Positions 1-8,473 of a DNA stretch of 44,637 bases are shown here, piece after piece. The DNA lies in contig JAFGWG010000002.1 in the NCBI GenBank assembly GCA_016937255.1, positions 1 to 44,637 of the forward strand, written 5' to 3'. The stretch's first letter is position 1, and every line of letters starts with the position of its first letter. The notes beneath the pieces are model-generated. The model saw only the letters and a program-made list of their open reading frames with translations. It was not told the DNA's origin and did no database searches. The position numbers were made by a program, and so were the translations under genes. This stretch comes from Bacteroidales bacterium. GTDB lineage: Bacteria; Bacteroidota; Bacteroidia; Bacteroidales; DTU049.

Positions 1-440
<440 letters not shown>

Positions 441-500
441 AATTCGGACCAGCCTTTTTCTTTTGCTCTTCCTTTTTTATGTCAAACCGTATTCAAAATC

Positions 501-609
501 TTTTGGTGATTATTGCGGTGGGGCTCACCTCTTCCCATTCCGAACAGAGTCGTTAAGCCCACTTGCGCAGATGGTACTGCCACGGCGGGAGAGTATGTCA
601 TCGCCAATC
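501..609 (+). rRNA. 5S ribosomal RNA
   Basis: The conserved 5S core CCATTCCGAACAGAG is present, followed by TTAAGCCCACTTGCGCAGATGG split over the next bases. The ends pair as the terminal helix: TTGGTGAT at about 502-509 with ATCGCCAA at about 600-607. Length (about 109 nt) and the position just after 23S fit a standard rrn operon. A strong terminator follows directly. The ends are accurate to a few bases only. Confidence 0.95.
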
Positions 610-616
610 TTTTAAT

Positions 617-648
617 AAAACCCTGACCTTTGTGTCAGGGTTTTTTTT
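617..648 (+). terminator. Intrinsic terminator of the rRNA operon
   Basis: A hairpin AAAACCCTGAC / GTCAGGGTTTT (arms about 617-627 and 634-644) with a 6-base loop is followed by an unbroken T run. It sits directly behind 5S, so it ends rRNA transcription. The poly-T tract is only about 40 bases upstream of the next start codon. Confidence 0.93.
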
Positions 649-679
649 GCCCCCAATTCTCGCTATTTGTATATCTTTA
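646..679 (+). promoter_or_regulatory. Candidate Bacteroidota-type promoter for the GT9 gene
   Basis: TTTG (646-649) and TATCTTTA (672-679) lie 22 bases apart. The second matches the phylum's TAnnTTTG -7 box with one mismatch. If used, transcription would begin only a few bases before the ATG at 687, which would be an unusually short leader. The -33 part overlaps the terminator's T run. Weak but plausible. Confidence 0.35.
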
Positions 680-686
680 CACCATT

Positions 687-1661
687 ATGAAAAAAATACT
701 TATCATTCAAACTGCTTTTATAGGCGATGTTATTCTGGCTACCTCTTTGTCAGCTTCGCTTAAAGCTTATGATGAGAAATTTATTATCGACTTCTTTGTG
801 CCTAAATCATGCACAACCGTTCTACAGGAACATCCACATATTCGAAATGTTATTTCCTGGGACAAATCTTCTAAATATAAGAATCTCTTTGCCCTTATTC
901 ACGTTGTTCGGAAAGAACGATACGACCTCGTTGTAAATGTTCATCGATTTGGAAGTTCTGGCTTTCTTACGGTCAGAAGTGGAGCTAGAAAAACTGTTGG
1001 ATTTAAAAAAAATCCACTTTCATTTCTATTCAGTAAACGTGTTGAACATTCATTTGACTGTCATGAAATTGAGCGTAATCATTTGCTAATCAAAGTATTA
1101 TTCCCAGATATAAAATTGCAGAATCCTTATATTTCTGCGGAAAATGTCGATTTTTCTTCTTATGGAATTCATGAAAATTATATTACTATTGCTCCTGGAT
1201 CAGTATGGAAAACAAAGCGTTATCCAATTGAGAAATGGAAGAAGTTTATAGATGAAATTCCTTTTGATATTCAGATTATTGCAATCGGAAGCAAGGAAGA
1301 TAGTACGCTTGCCGAAAATATTTTTACAAACGGAAAACAAAATCAACTAAATTTGTGCGGTAAATTGTCATTAAGGCAATCTGCTTATGTGATGAAACAC
1401 GCTAAAATGAATTATGCAAACGATAGTGCACCTACTCATTTAGCAAGTGCAGTAAATGCTCCAATATCTACTGTGTTTTGCAGTACACTACCTGCTTTTG
1501 GGTTCACTCCTTTAAGCTCCGATTCGCATATCATTGAATATGATGGGGAATTAGATTGCCGCCCTTGTGGCATTCATGGTCATCGCACATGCCCTGAAAA
1601 GCATTTTAAGTGTGGCAATGAAATTAAAACGGAACAATTGTTGAAAGTATTGAAGGTATGA
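687..1661 (+). CDS. Glycosyltransferase family 9 (heptosyltransferase-like)
   Basis: This 324-residue protein looks like a GT9 enzyme, the family of ADP-heptose:LPS heptosyltransferases that add sugars to the lipopolysaccharide core at the inner face of the cytoplasmic membrane. Visible family features are the N-terminal KKILIIQTAFIGDVIL (first GT-B Rossmann strand and loop), the donor-domain motif APGSVWKTKRYP at about residue 169, and NDSAPTHLASA at about residue 245. A cysteine-rich tail (CRPCGIHGHRTCP) is common in Bacteroidota homologues. The open frame extends upstream into the rRNA terminator, so the ATG at 687 (MKKIL) is chosen as start. The stop overlaps the next gene by ATGA, implying translational coupling. 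The sugar donor cannot be told from sequence alone. Confidence 0.85.
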   Translation: MKKILIIQTAFIGDVILATSLSASLKAYDEKFIIDFFVPKSCTTVLQEHPHIRNVISWDKSSKYKNLFALIHVVRKERYDLVVNVHRFGSSGFLTVRSGARKTVGFKKNPLSFLFSKRVEHSFDCHEIERNHLLIKVLFPDIKLQNPYISAENVDFSSYGIHENYITIAPGSVWKTKRYPIEKWKKFIDEIPFDIQIIAIGSKEDSTLAENIFTNGKQNQLNLCGKLSLRQSAYVMKHAKMNYANDSAPTHLASAVNAPISTVFCSTLPAFGFTPLSSDSHIIEYDGELDCRPCGIHGHRTCPEKHFKCGNEIKTEQLLKVLKV

Positions 1662-2236
1662 GCAAGATTGATTATAAGAAAGATTTGGATGAATGTGTGA
1701 AGGTACTCCGTAATGAAGGTACAATACTTTACCCAACTGATACTATTTGGGGGCTGGGATGCGATGCAACAAATAAAAAAGCTGTAGCTAAAATCTATAA
1801 AATTAAGCAGCGTTGCGAATCGAAGGCATTTATTATTCTGCTGTCGGATATTAGCCAGTTAGAAACCTATGTAAAAAAAGTACCCCCCATCGCTCTCGAC
1901 CTGATGGAAAAAGTAAGTACACCTCTTACCATAATTTATCAAGATGTTCATAATCTGCCTGATATTCTTGTGGCTGAGGATAGAAGTATCGCTATTCGTG
2001 TCGTGAAAGAAGCATTTGTGCATGACCTTATATCTGCCTATGGCAAACCTATTGTTTCAACTTCAGCCAATGTGTCTGGAAATCATAATCCCATGGCCTT
2101 TTCTGAAATTGATCATCAAATTCTTGATGCTGTTGATTATGTAGTTGAGTATAATCGATATTCCATTCATCAAATTCAGGCCTCTACAATCATTCAAATT
2201 GAGGGAGATTGGGATTATAAGGTTATTCGATCTTAA
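1658..2236 (+). CDS. Threonylcarbamoyl-AMP synthase family (TsaC/Sua5/YrdC)
   Basis: The 192-residue protein belongs to the YrdC/Sua5 family. In its tRNA-modifying members this family makes threonylcarbamoyl-AMP from threonine, bicarbonate and ATP for the t6A37 base. Seen directly: EGTILYPTDTIWGLGCDA near the N terminus, the basic segment KIKQRCESKAF in the place of the KRP..KP substrate motif, and STSANVSG carrying the SxN signature. The length matches the short, single-domain TsaC form without the C-terminal Sua5 domain. The start overlaps the preceding stop (ATGA). It ends three bases past the stop codon of the convergent pabC-like gene, so the two overlap by 4 bp. A YciO-type paralogue of uncertain function is the main alternative. 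Confidence 0.85.
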   Translation: MSKIDYKKDLDECVKVLRNEGTILYPTDTIWGLGCDATNKKAVAKIYKIKQRCESKAFIILLSDISQLETYVKKVPPIALDLMEKVSTPLTIIYQDVHNLPDILVAEDRSIAIRVVKEAFVHDLISAYGKPIVSTSANVSGNHNPMAFSEIDHQILDAVDYVVEYNRYSIHQIQASTIIQIEGDWDYKVIRS

Positions 2237-2865
2237 TCGTCAATACTCTCTATGGAGATTATTAGCGCCTCCTCCAGCCCATTCATTGCGTTTATAGGCA
2301 TCATGAAATCATACTCGCTTAGGTCATCGATATGAATTGTTCGTTGCTCAATCAATTTCTGATCCAGTAAATACGCTCTTTGCACTCCTTCTAATAAGCA
2401 AGTTTTTGGAGTGTATAAATTCGCTCCTTTGATGAGTATAAGATTGGCAATACTTGTGTCGCAAATATATCCTTTTTGAGTAATTAAGATTTCATCGTAA
2501 TAGGGATATGAGGCTTTAAGTTTTTCTAGATAAGACCGATCGGAATATTTCAAAGCATAATCAATATCAGGCGCTTCAACAATCTTGATTTTCTCAATTC
2601 TCTTTTGTTTGTACTCTGAGAATTCAACATTGAAATCCTTCGAATTATATGTAATTCTACATTTGTACTGAACGTCTTTTTTGTAATCTGATGGGGAAAT
2701 ATCCTCGAAAATATTTTTATGAGAAAATGTGCCGAACAATTTCATCGCACTGCGTTCCATCCTGCTTAAATGGTATTCTGCAAGACGAAACTCTCTATTT
2801 TTAAAAGACACACTCTCAAATAGAGGGAATGTATATTTTTTCGAGGTATTCTGCATACTCATCAT
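2233..2865 (-). CDS. pabC: Aminodeoxychorismate lyase-like class IV aminotransferase (PabC)
   Basis: The 210-residue protein resembles the fold-type IV PLP enzymes. By context it is most likely 4-amino-4-deoxychorismate lyase, which releases p-aminobenzoate and pyruvate for folate synthesis. The likely Schiff-base lysine is K106 in ALKYSDRSYL, matching the LKHLNR position of PabC. The following D.ILITQKGYICDTSIANL and YTPKTCLLEGVQR are typical of the family. It starts inside the preceding pabB-like gene with a 50-base overlap. The first Met codons (2865, 2862, 2856) all precede the conserved FPLFESV strand, so the long overlap is probably real. The protein is shorter than many homologues (about 250-270 aa). 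Confidence 0.75.
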   Translation of the reverse strand: MMSMQNTSKKYTFPLFESVSFKNREFRLAEYHLSRMERSAMKLFGTFSHKNIFEDISPSDYKKDVQYKCRITYNSKDFNVEFSEYKQKRIEKIKIVEAPDIDYALKYSDRSYLEKLKASYPYYDEILITQKGYICDTSIANLILIKGANLYTPKTCLLEGVQRAYLLDQKLIEQRTIHIDDLSEYDFMMPINAMNGLEEALIISIESIDD

Positions 2866-3778
2866 CTACATTTGAAAGATAGTTTATTCCGCCACCACTG
2901 CAATAATAGTGTTTCCCGTTTTCTTCAGCAATGAAGCGTATCATTACGCATGAATCAAGTTCTTTTCCGTCAAATCTGCCGGCAATTCCGGTGTAAAATC
3001 CACGATTATAATCCTCAGCTTTAGAAATAATATCTATGGTCTTTTCCTTGGGAGCACCACTTATGCTGCCTGCAGGTAAGATCTTTTCTAAAATGTCTCC
3101 AAGTCTTCCCGGCCAATCTTTATCTAGCTGTGCAATAATTTCTGAGCTCATTTGCCAAATCTCGCTGCCTTTACCTGTGCGAATTTTTGCCAAGTAAGCA
3201 AAATTCTTTACTTCAACATTCTTAGCTACTATAGCCAGATCATTGCGAAGCAAATCCACAATTGTATTATGCTCAGATTTTTCTTTAATGCTCTCCTTGA
3301 GCTTTTGTCCGGTTGGATCATTAGAAACAGAAGAAGTGCCTTTCATTGGAAAAGCTCTGATTATCCCTTCTTTGCTTATTTTAATGAAAGATTCCGGACT
3401 GAAAAACGTAAATTTTTGAGGAATATATCCACGGTAAGAAGCGCTGCTCTGTTTGAATACATCCTCAAGACTACAATTGAGCTTAATGGGTGTTTTGAAT
3501 GTGAGATTTAATAGATAGGAATTTCCATAATGCAGATGCTTTTGCACATGATCAAATGCTTCTTGAAAGCTATTCCTGCTTATTGGACTCTTTTCTGTTA
3601 TTTGTGGACTAGCTCCCTTATTTGTTTTCTTGTTTGATTCAGTTTCGAAAAACACACCATTTGCTTCCAATTCACTATCGGTAAAACAGAGAATATTTCT
3701 TTTATCATAAGAAATGAAAAACGTGAAAGGAATCGATTTCCCAGCCAATTGGTTAATATGTTCAAAACTACTTTGCAT
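2816..3778 (-). CDS. pabB: Aminodeoxychorismate synthase component I (PabB), chorismate-binding
   Basis: The 320-residue chorismate-utilising enzyme converts chorismate plus ammonia to 4-amino-4-deoxychorismate, the first committed step to p-aminobenzoate. The chorismate-binding core is clear: FPMKGT with the PabB-type lysine at K146, TIVDLLRNDL, GSEIWQMSS, and PAGSISGAPKEKT at about 235-247. The protein is short, with the N-terminal half of long PabB/TrpE proteins largely missing, as in many Bacteroidota PabB. No glutamine amidotransferase (PabA/TrpG) is encoded nearby, so it may use one from elsewhere in the genome. It overlaps pabC by 50 bases. Confidence 0.88.
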   Translation of the reverse strand: MQSSFEHINQLAGKSIPFTFFISYDKRNILCFTDSELEANGVFFETESNKKTNKGASPQITEKSPISRNSFQEAFDHVQKHLHYGNSYLLNLTFKTPIKLNCSLEDVFKQSSASYRGYIPQKFTFFSPESFIKISKEGIIRAFPMKGTSSVSNDPTGQKLKESIKEKSEHNTIVDLLRNDLAIVAKNVEVKNFAYLAKIRTGKGSEIWQMSSEIIAQLDKDWPGRLGDILEKILPAGSISGAPKEKTIDIISKAEDYNRGFYTGIAGRFDGKELDSCVMIRFIAEENGKHYYCSGGGINYLSNVDDEYAEYLEKIYIPSI

Positions 3779-3784
3779 TGATTA

Positions 3785-3792
3785 CAAAAATA
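3785..3792 (-). promoter_or_regulatory. Candidate -7 box of the pabB-pabC transcript
   Basis: On the minus strand TATTTTTG matches TAnnTTTG exactly just upstream of the pabB start at 3778. A good -33 element at normal spacing is not visible. The implied leader would be almost absent. Low confidence. Confidence 0.3.
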
Positions 3793-3795
3793 CTA

Positions 3796-3826
3796 TTTCC
3801 CGTGAAACTGCTTTTAAGTATATTTG
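3796..3826 (+). promoter_or_regulatory. Bacteroidota-type promoter of the twin-lipoprotein/HD operon
   Basis: TTTC (3796-3799), a 19-base spacer and TATATTTG (3819-3826) match the TTTG-N19-TAnnTTTG pattern with one mismatch. The box lies about 20 bases before the ATG at 3848. It also argues against any start inside the box itself. Confidence 0.6.
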
Positions 3827-3847
3827 TATAAATCAAATACACCTGAA

Positions 3848-4336
3848 ATGAGACTATTATTTCCCATTATGGCATTAATTCTACTCTTCTCATGTAAAAA
3901 CCACAAAAACATGGAAAACAGCAAAACTAAAATATCACGAATTGAGTACCATTTTTCCGATTCATCTGTTCCGCCTCCATATCATCGTAGTTATGATATT
4001 ACAGTTGTGCATGATACCATTTACTTAACTGTAGATAGTTATGGAGAGATTTTGACCGATACTTCATTTGCATTAGCAAAAGAAGACTTTGAAGAAATTT
4101 GCGATTCTTTGCCGTCTTTTAATATAAAGACTTGCGACAAGAAAGATCCAGATGGTTGTGTGGGAGGAACAGGCGAGCAATTGAAAATAATAGATGCTGA
4201 GAATAATACGATTCTTTCCGGATCTGTTTATTATTGCGGAGGAGAGAGTTATGGTACGCTTACAGGTGATTTAAAAGGCTTTGGGTATCTGTTGAAGAGT
4301 AAAATTCCTGATTTCAAATCACAGTTAAAGGAATAA
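3848..4336 (+). CDS. Small lipoprotein, first of a tandem paralogous pair
   Basis: The 162-residue protein has a lipoprotein signal (MRLLFPIMALILLFSC, lipobox Cys16), so it should be anchored in the envelope. I do not recognise a named domain. The mature part shares an ordered set of motifs with the next gene: SDSSVPPPYHRSYDI, VDSYGEILTDT, a Cys-rich GCVGGTG loop, and GSVYYCGG. The conserved cysteines suggest a disulfide-stabilised small beta domain. ATG 3848 is chosen because the promoter covers the more upstream in-frame codon at 3824. The next gene begins one base after the stop. Confidence 0.8.
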   Translation: MRLLFPIMALILLFSCKNHKNMENSKTKISRIEYHFSDSSVPPPYHRSYDITVVHDTIYLTVDSYGEILTDTSFALAKEDFEEICDSLPSFNIKTCDKKDPDGCVGGTGEQLKIIDAENNTILSGSVYYCGGESYGTLTGDLKGFGYLLKSKIPDFKSQLKE

Positions 4337-4337
4337 T

Positions 4338-4871
4338 ATGAAAATTTCAATTGCTTTGATCGTTATTTCGCTATTATCAGCATGTGGAAACATTAAAAAC
4401 GATAATAATGAATCCAATTTGTCCGACAGTGGCGAAAAAATCACATTTTCGAAAATTGTTTACAGCTATACCGATTCGTCTGTGCCCCCTGAATTTCATA
4501 GAAGCTATGATATTGTGATGACAGAAACAGAGGCGTATGTGAAAGTGAATTCTTATGGGCAATTGCTTACAGACACTATAGTTCCGATAAAAGAAGGAGC
4601 TTTTCAATTATTGATAGATTCATTTCCATCTTATGGAATTGAGGAATGCGAGGATGCGCAACTTATCGATTGTGATGGGGGAACAAGTGCTTTTTTGGCT
4701 TTGTATGATAAAAATGAGAAGGAGATATTGAATGGAAATATCTATTATTGTGGAGCAGCAACTGGTGGTAATATTTGCGGAGATGTAAACGGCTTTGCAA
4801 TACTAATCACAAGTATTATTTCTGATTTCGGATTGCTACTCAAAGAGGACAATTTTGATGAAGAAAAATGA
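4338..4871 (+). CDS. Small lipoprotein, second of a tandem paralogous pair
   Basis: The 177-residue lipoprotein (MKISIALIVISLLSAC, Cys16) is a paralogue of the preceding one. The shared motifs come in the same order: TDSSVPPEFHRSYDI, VNSYGQLLTDT, DCDGGTSA and GNIYYCGAATGG. Sequence identity is clear only in these blocks, so the duplication is old. Function unknown. Its 3' end overlaps the HD-domain gene by 14 bases, so the three genes form one operon. Confidence 0.8.
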   Translation: MKISIALIVISLLSACGNIKNDNNESNLSDSGEKITFSKIVYSYTDSSVPPEFHRSYDIVMTETEAYVKVNSYGQLLTDTIVPIKEGAFQLLIDSFPSYGIEECEDAQLIDCDGGTSAFLALYDKNEKEILNGNIYYCGAATGGNICGDVNGFAILITSIISDFGLLLKEDNFDEEK

Positions 4872-5424
4872 TTGTCTATATCGACTGAATGAGTTTGTGC
4901 TCCATGATTCTGATTTTACCCATCCTTCATATCTTCATGGCTTAATGCATACGTATCGGGTTATGGCTTGGACTCAGGTTGTCGCAAAACTTGCAGGATC
5001 TGAGAAAGGACGCAATGCCTTTTTTGCTGCAATGGTTCACGATATGGGTAGGGTAAATGATAAAGTTGATCCTTCTCATGGTGAAAAATCGGCTAAAAAT
5101 AAATTCCCAATTTATAGAGAGTTTTTTAAGAGTTTTGGTGCGAGTGAAATTGATTTGTGTGAAATAGAGGAGGCGATTATTTTACATTCTCTCTATGAGG
5201 AAAACGATAATGAAACACTTAAAATATTAAAAGATGCAGATGCACTCGATAGGGTAAGATTGCATCCGGCTATGCCAGATTCGAAATTTTTGCGATTTCC
5301 TTTTACACTGAATCTTGTTCCAAAAGCAGCAGAATTGTTGATATTTACTGAGGAAAAATCAAATTTGAGTCCCGAGGATATTATTCGAAAAGCAGCGGAT
5401 TTAACTGGTGTTGATTTATTCTAA
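4858..5424 (+). CDS. HD-domain protein (predicted metal-dependent phosphohydrolase)
   Basis: The 188-residue cytoplasmic protein shows the HD-superfamily metal ligands in order: H31 in GLMHTYRV, H61-D62 in AAMVHDMGR, H110 in AIILHSL and D127 in KDADALDRVR. Such proteins hydrolyse phosphoester bonds, often in nucleotides. The substrate cannot be inferred here. A TTG codon one position upstream is in frame, but the ATG at 4858, following an AGAGGA-like stretch, is preferred. It overlaps the end of the second lipoprotein gene, indicating co-transcription with the envelope pair, although a functional link is not obvious. Confidence 0.8.
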   Translation: MKKNDCLYRLNEFVLHDSDFTHPSYLHGLMHTYRVMAWTQVVAKLAGSEKGRNAFFAAMVHDMGRVNDKVDPSHGEKSAKNKFPIYREFFKSFGASEIDLCEIEEAIILHSLYEENDNETLKILKDADALDRVRLHPAMPDSKFLRFPFTLNLVPKAAELLIFTEEKSNLSPEDIIRKAADLTGVDLF

Positions 5425-5430
5425 ATCAAA

Positions 5431-5473
5431 AAGTTTTCACCGCGCTGAACTATTCAAGACGCGGCAAAAACTT
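5431..5473. terminator. Inverted repeat between convergent genes, probable two-way terminator
   Basis: AAGTTTT..CCGCG (5431-5444) pairs with CGCGG..AAAACTT (5460-5473), separated by a 15-base loop. It sits exactly between the convergent HD-domain and DUF4349 genes. Outer A/T arms can supply a short U tract in either direction. No long T run follows, so termination is inferred. Confidence 0.45.
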
Positions 5474-5483
5474 CAGGAATGAT

Positions 5484-6536
5484 TTAGCTTGCTTTCTTAT
5501 TCTTATTCTTATTTCTCTTCTTTACAATTCTGACAATAATTAAGGCAATTCCACCTAAAATATATAGGGGCCATATAGCAAATAGTACAAGAATGAAATT
5601 CTCAATGAAATTCAAACCACTATTAAGTGCAATTCCAATTTTTCTTCCAAATCCTGGCTTATAAGAATCTATATTCTTTTCATCGGCAAGAACTTCATGC
5701 TTAATTTTTTCGCGGCCATACATTTCTAGTGAGATGGTTGCATATTCAATATCATCAAAAATTTTGAGTGTTTCAATCTTTGCTTCATCAATTCCAATTT
5801 GCTTCTGAAGCTGACTTTCAGCAGCAGAAACCTGCATATTTAAGTTAGACGAAGTATTGGCGGCTGCATTGCTGATACGCATATTGTATAGCTCGTTTCT
5901 TTTGCGTTCCAATTCCTTGCTCATTAAGCGAAACGTTACATCTTCAGCAGTTATTGTGCGATAATCGAGGAAGTCAATCAAAATAACCATGCTTTTAAGC
6001 ATAGTATCAAGATTTTCCACTGGTACGCGAATAACCATAGAGTTGCTTACTGTATAATAAATTGATTCAATAAGTGAGTCTTCTGAAATTTTGGTTTCTT
6101 CTGTACGATTAATGCTGGATTCAAGGTGAGTGTAACTTACATATCCATTAAAATGTTTAGTTAAAGTCTCAAGCGCATAAGTACTATTGACTACATTTTG
6201 AGTGCGAAATTTTAAGTCTGCCTTGCGAATAAGTTTCTTTACTGAATCAATCTCACCAATGCTTGCAGCACTGGATGAAATAACCTTAGTAACCTCTTGG
6301 GCTGATTGCTTACCGCCTGTAGAAGAAGGACTTCGGGAGTCTTTGGAATATTCGCTCGATTCGTTGTCAGCATAGCCTTCTTCATAATAGGCTACTTCAT
6401 CAAGATCATCTCCGTAATCTTCACTTGCGTCAGTTGTTACTGTGTTGTCTGACGACTTGTCTTGGACCCTGCCGCCGCATGCTCCTAGAAATAAAAAGAG
6501 GAGCAACACTGCCGTAATTTTCAATGTTGTTTTCAT
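5484..6536 (-). CDS. DUF4349-type membrane-anchored lipoprotein
   Basis: The 350-residue protein has a lipobox (FLFLGAC, Cys20), then a low-complexity acidic/Ser linker (about 25-85). A DUF4349-like region begins at IRKADLKFRTQNV and includes a coiled-coil stretch (SKELERKRNELYN through QVSAAESQLQKQI, about 210-255). The C terminus has a transmembrane helix (ENFILVLFAIWPLYILGGIA) and a very basic tail. The domain has no assigned biochemical function that I can name with confidence. The layout resembles an envelope-spanning or inner-membrane-tethered scaffold. A lipobox together with a C-terminal helix is typical for this family. Confidence 0.75.
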   Translation of the reverse strand: MKTTLKITAVLLLFLFLGACGGRVQDKSSDNTVTTDASEDYGDDLDEVAYYEEGYADNESSEYSKDSRSPSSTGGKQSAQEVTKVISSSAASIGEIDSVKKLIRKADLKFRTQNVVNSTYALETLTKHFNGYVSYTHLESSINRTEETKISEDSLIESIYYTVSNSMVIRVPVENLDTMLKSMVILIDFLDYRTITAEDVTFRLMSKELERKRNELYNMRISNAAANTSSNLNMQVSAAESQLQKQIGIDEAKIETLKIFDDIEYATISLEMYGREKIKHEVLADEKNIDSYKPGFGRKIGIALNSGLNFIENFILVLFAIWPLYILGGIALIIVRIVKKRNKNKNKKAS

Positions 6537-6743
6537 AATTTTGGTTTTTGGTTTATTGGTTCATTGGTAAATATACAACGAAAATGTCACGATAAAAAGT
6601 CTGTGAAGACATTTCTTTATTGAAATTTGTCTAAAGTCCCTCTTATTTTGTCCTTGTATATCCGACATATAGATGCAAAAGTTCATAGATTTCATATTTT
6701 AATGAAATATTTTCTCAGTTTTCGTATTTTGCATTCAATAAAA

Positions 6744-7850
6744 ATGAACTTCATGAAAGACTTGGAAAATATTGAAGATTTTAAGAAATGCCTGAATCAA
6801 AAACTTATTCAAAACTATGCTTTACAATCTATAGATCTGACAAGTTTTGAGAAGGAGATTCTGCATATTACATTTCAGAACTGCATTTTCCTCGGTTGTA
6901 CAATGACAGATAAAATACGTGATCATTTGTATCGTACAAATTTTATTTTCCAATCATTAAATGTTCCCTATAAAATGTATCCTAATATGCTATACAGCAA
7001 GGATACTTTATATAATGATTATGATCCTGATCGGCCGGAAACCTTTATGCAAACTTATGATTCCATTGTATATAACCATTATCTGAAAACAGGCAAGGAG
7101 GCTCATGATATTGAAGAAACACTGGCCAGGAGAATGCATGATCACGGCATTACTGATGCGCTACAGGAATTCATTCAGCAATATGATGAGAAAAAGCTGG
7201 TGGCCATTATGGGTGGTCATGCCCTATTGCGAAATGCGCACCAATATACTCAGGTGGCAGAAATTTCAAAAGCACTTAGTGAAAAAGGTTATTTGATGCT
7301 TTCTGGTGGTGGTCCCGGTGCAATGGAAGCAACACATTTGGGAGCCTGGTTTGCCACTAGGAACTTGGCTGATTTGCATGCTGCAATTGAAATCTTGTCG
7401 GCCGCACCTATATATAAAGATAAAGCGTGGTTGTCTACGGCGTTTAAAGTAATTGAAAAATTCCCAAATCCGGGGCGGGAGAGTCTTGGAATTCCTACCT
7501 GGCTTTATGGTCATGAACCTCCCACGCCTTTTGCTACGCATATTGCCAAGTATTTTGCAAACTCTGTGCGCGAAGATGGCCTGCTTACCATTGCCAAAGG
7601 TGGAATCATTTTCGCTCCCGGTAGTGCCGGCACCCTGCAGGAAATCTTCCAGGAAATTACCCAGAATCACTATTTATCTTTTGGCTATGCCAGCCCCATG
7701 GTTTTTATGGATGAAAATTACTGGAATAATGAAAGACCTGTGTATCCTTTGATTAAAATCATGTCAGATCGTGGTGATTTGCAAAACCTCGATTTAGGTC
7801 TTTACGATAAAACCGAAGATATTGTGGCGCATATTGAGCGGTTTGTGTAA
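6744..7850 (+). CDS. LOG-family protein, PpnN/YgdH-like nucleosidase candidate
   Basis: The 368-residue product carries the Rossmann-like LOG (lysine decarboxylase-like) fold: IMGGHALLRN, then LSGGGPGAMEATHLGAW, and FAPGSAGTLQEIFQE in the place of the PGGxGTxxE motif. Members hydrolyse the N-glycosidic bond of nucleoside monophosphates (PpnN type) or cytokinin-type nucleotides. The second motif deviates (PGSAGT rather than PGGxGT). The extra N-terminal region of about 150 residues fits the long PpnN-like form rather than the short LOG form. The frame is open further upstream, but only from a TTG in non-conserved sequence. ATG 6744 (or 6753) is the likely start. Confidence 0.72.
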   Translation: MNFMKDLENIEDFKKCLNQKLIQNYALQSIDLTSFEKEILHITFQNCIFLGCTMTDKIRDHLYRTNFIFQSLNVPYKMYPNMLYSKDTLYNDYDPDRPETFMQTYDSIVYNHYLKTGKEAHDIEETLARRMHDHGITDALQEFIQQYDEKKLVAIMGGHALLRNAHQYTQVAEISKALSEKGYLMLSGGGPGAMEATHLGAWFATRNLADLHAAIEILSAAPIYKDKAWLSTAFKVIEKFPNPGRESLGIPTWLYGHEPPTPFATHIAKYFANSVREDGLLTIAKGGIIFAPGSAGTLQEIFQEITQNHYLSFGYASPMVFMDENYWNNERPVYPLIKIMSDRGDLQNLDLGLYDKTEDIVAHIERFV

Positions 7851-7933
7851 GATTCTCCTCCGTGTGTAACCGTTTACAAATATTTACTATCGACAATAAC
7901 CAATTAATAACCGACTCGAGGAGCAGCAATTTA

Positions 7934-7941
7934 TACTTTTG
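7934..7941 (+). promoter_or_regulatory. Candidate -7 box upstream of bcp-recA
   Basis: TACTTTTG matches TAnnTTTG exactly, about 70 bases before the bcp start. No clear TTTG lies at the expected -33 distance. It leaves a leader of roughly 65 bases. Confidence 0.42.
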
Positions 7942-8011
7942 TGTTGAAAAGATGTGAGGAAAAAATCCTGCAGTTTTCCGATAAGTTATTACCTTTATAA
8001 AAAAAAGACGC

Positions 8012-8470
8012 ATGATACAGGAAGGACAAAAAGCACCCGATTTTTCTTTTATAGATATGAGTGGTAAGAAATTGAATTTGAGTGATTTGAAAGGGCAGCG
8101 CCGTATAGTGTATTTTTATCCGAAAGACAATACCCCCGGATGTAATGCCGAGGCATGTAATTTTAGAGATAATTATAAAGAGCTTCAGAAGCAGGGTTTC
8201 TATCTGATAGGAATTAGCCCGGATACTGAAGCATCCCACGAGAAATTTCGTGCAAAATTTGAATTGCCGTTTCCACTGGTAGCAGATACTGAAAAGGAAA
8301 TTATTAAGAGCTACGGTGTTTGGGGTCTAAAAAAATTCATGGGCAAAGAGTATGAAGGCGTTCTTCGTTCTACATTTATTATCGATGGTGATGGTGTGGT
8401 GGAAAAACTTATTTCCAAAGTGAAAACCAAGGAAAGTACAGAGCAAATTTTTAAAGAATTAAACATATAA
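8012..8470 (+). CDS. bcp: Thiol peroxidase, BCP/PrxQ-type peroxiredoxin
   Basis: The 152-residue protein is a full-length atypical 2-Cys peroxiredoxin of the BCP/PrxQ group. It reduces hydrogen peroxide and organic hydroperoxides using thioredoxin. YPKDNTPGCNAEACNFRD contains the PxxxTxxC active site with peroxidatic C44 and the nearby C49 as likely resolving cysteine. The usual threonine after C44 is Asn here, a mild variation. No signal peptide, so it is cytoplasmic. recA starts three bases after its stop, so peroxide defence and DNA repair functions are probably co-transcribed. Confidence 0.93.
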   Translation: MIQEGQKAPDFSFIDMSGKKLNLSDLKGQRRIVYFYPKDNTPGCNAEACNFRDNYKELQKQGFYLIGISPDTEASHEKFRAKFELPFPLVADTEKEIIKSYGVWGLKKFMGKEYEGVLRSTFIIDGDGVVEKLISKVKTKESTEQIFKELNI

Positions 8471-8473
8471 ACT

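Noticed and set aside
441-500. tRNA in the 23S-5S spacer or behind 5S
   Set aside because: No cloverleaf, T-arm GGTTCGAATCC-type motif or CCA end is visible; the spacer is short and T-rich.
630-686. Upstream start for the GT9 gene
   Set aside because: The extra codons lie within the rRNA terminator and its T run and have no family similarity.
6627-6743. Upstream TTG start for the LOG-family gene
   Set aside because: The extension is not conserved-looking and begins with a TTG; ATG 6744 or 6753 fits better.
7266-7670. Antisense open frame across the LOG-family gene
   Set aside because: Overlaps the conserved motifs of the real gene and has no plausible start context or family similarity.
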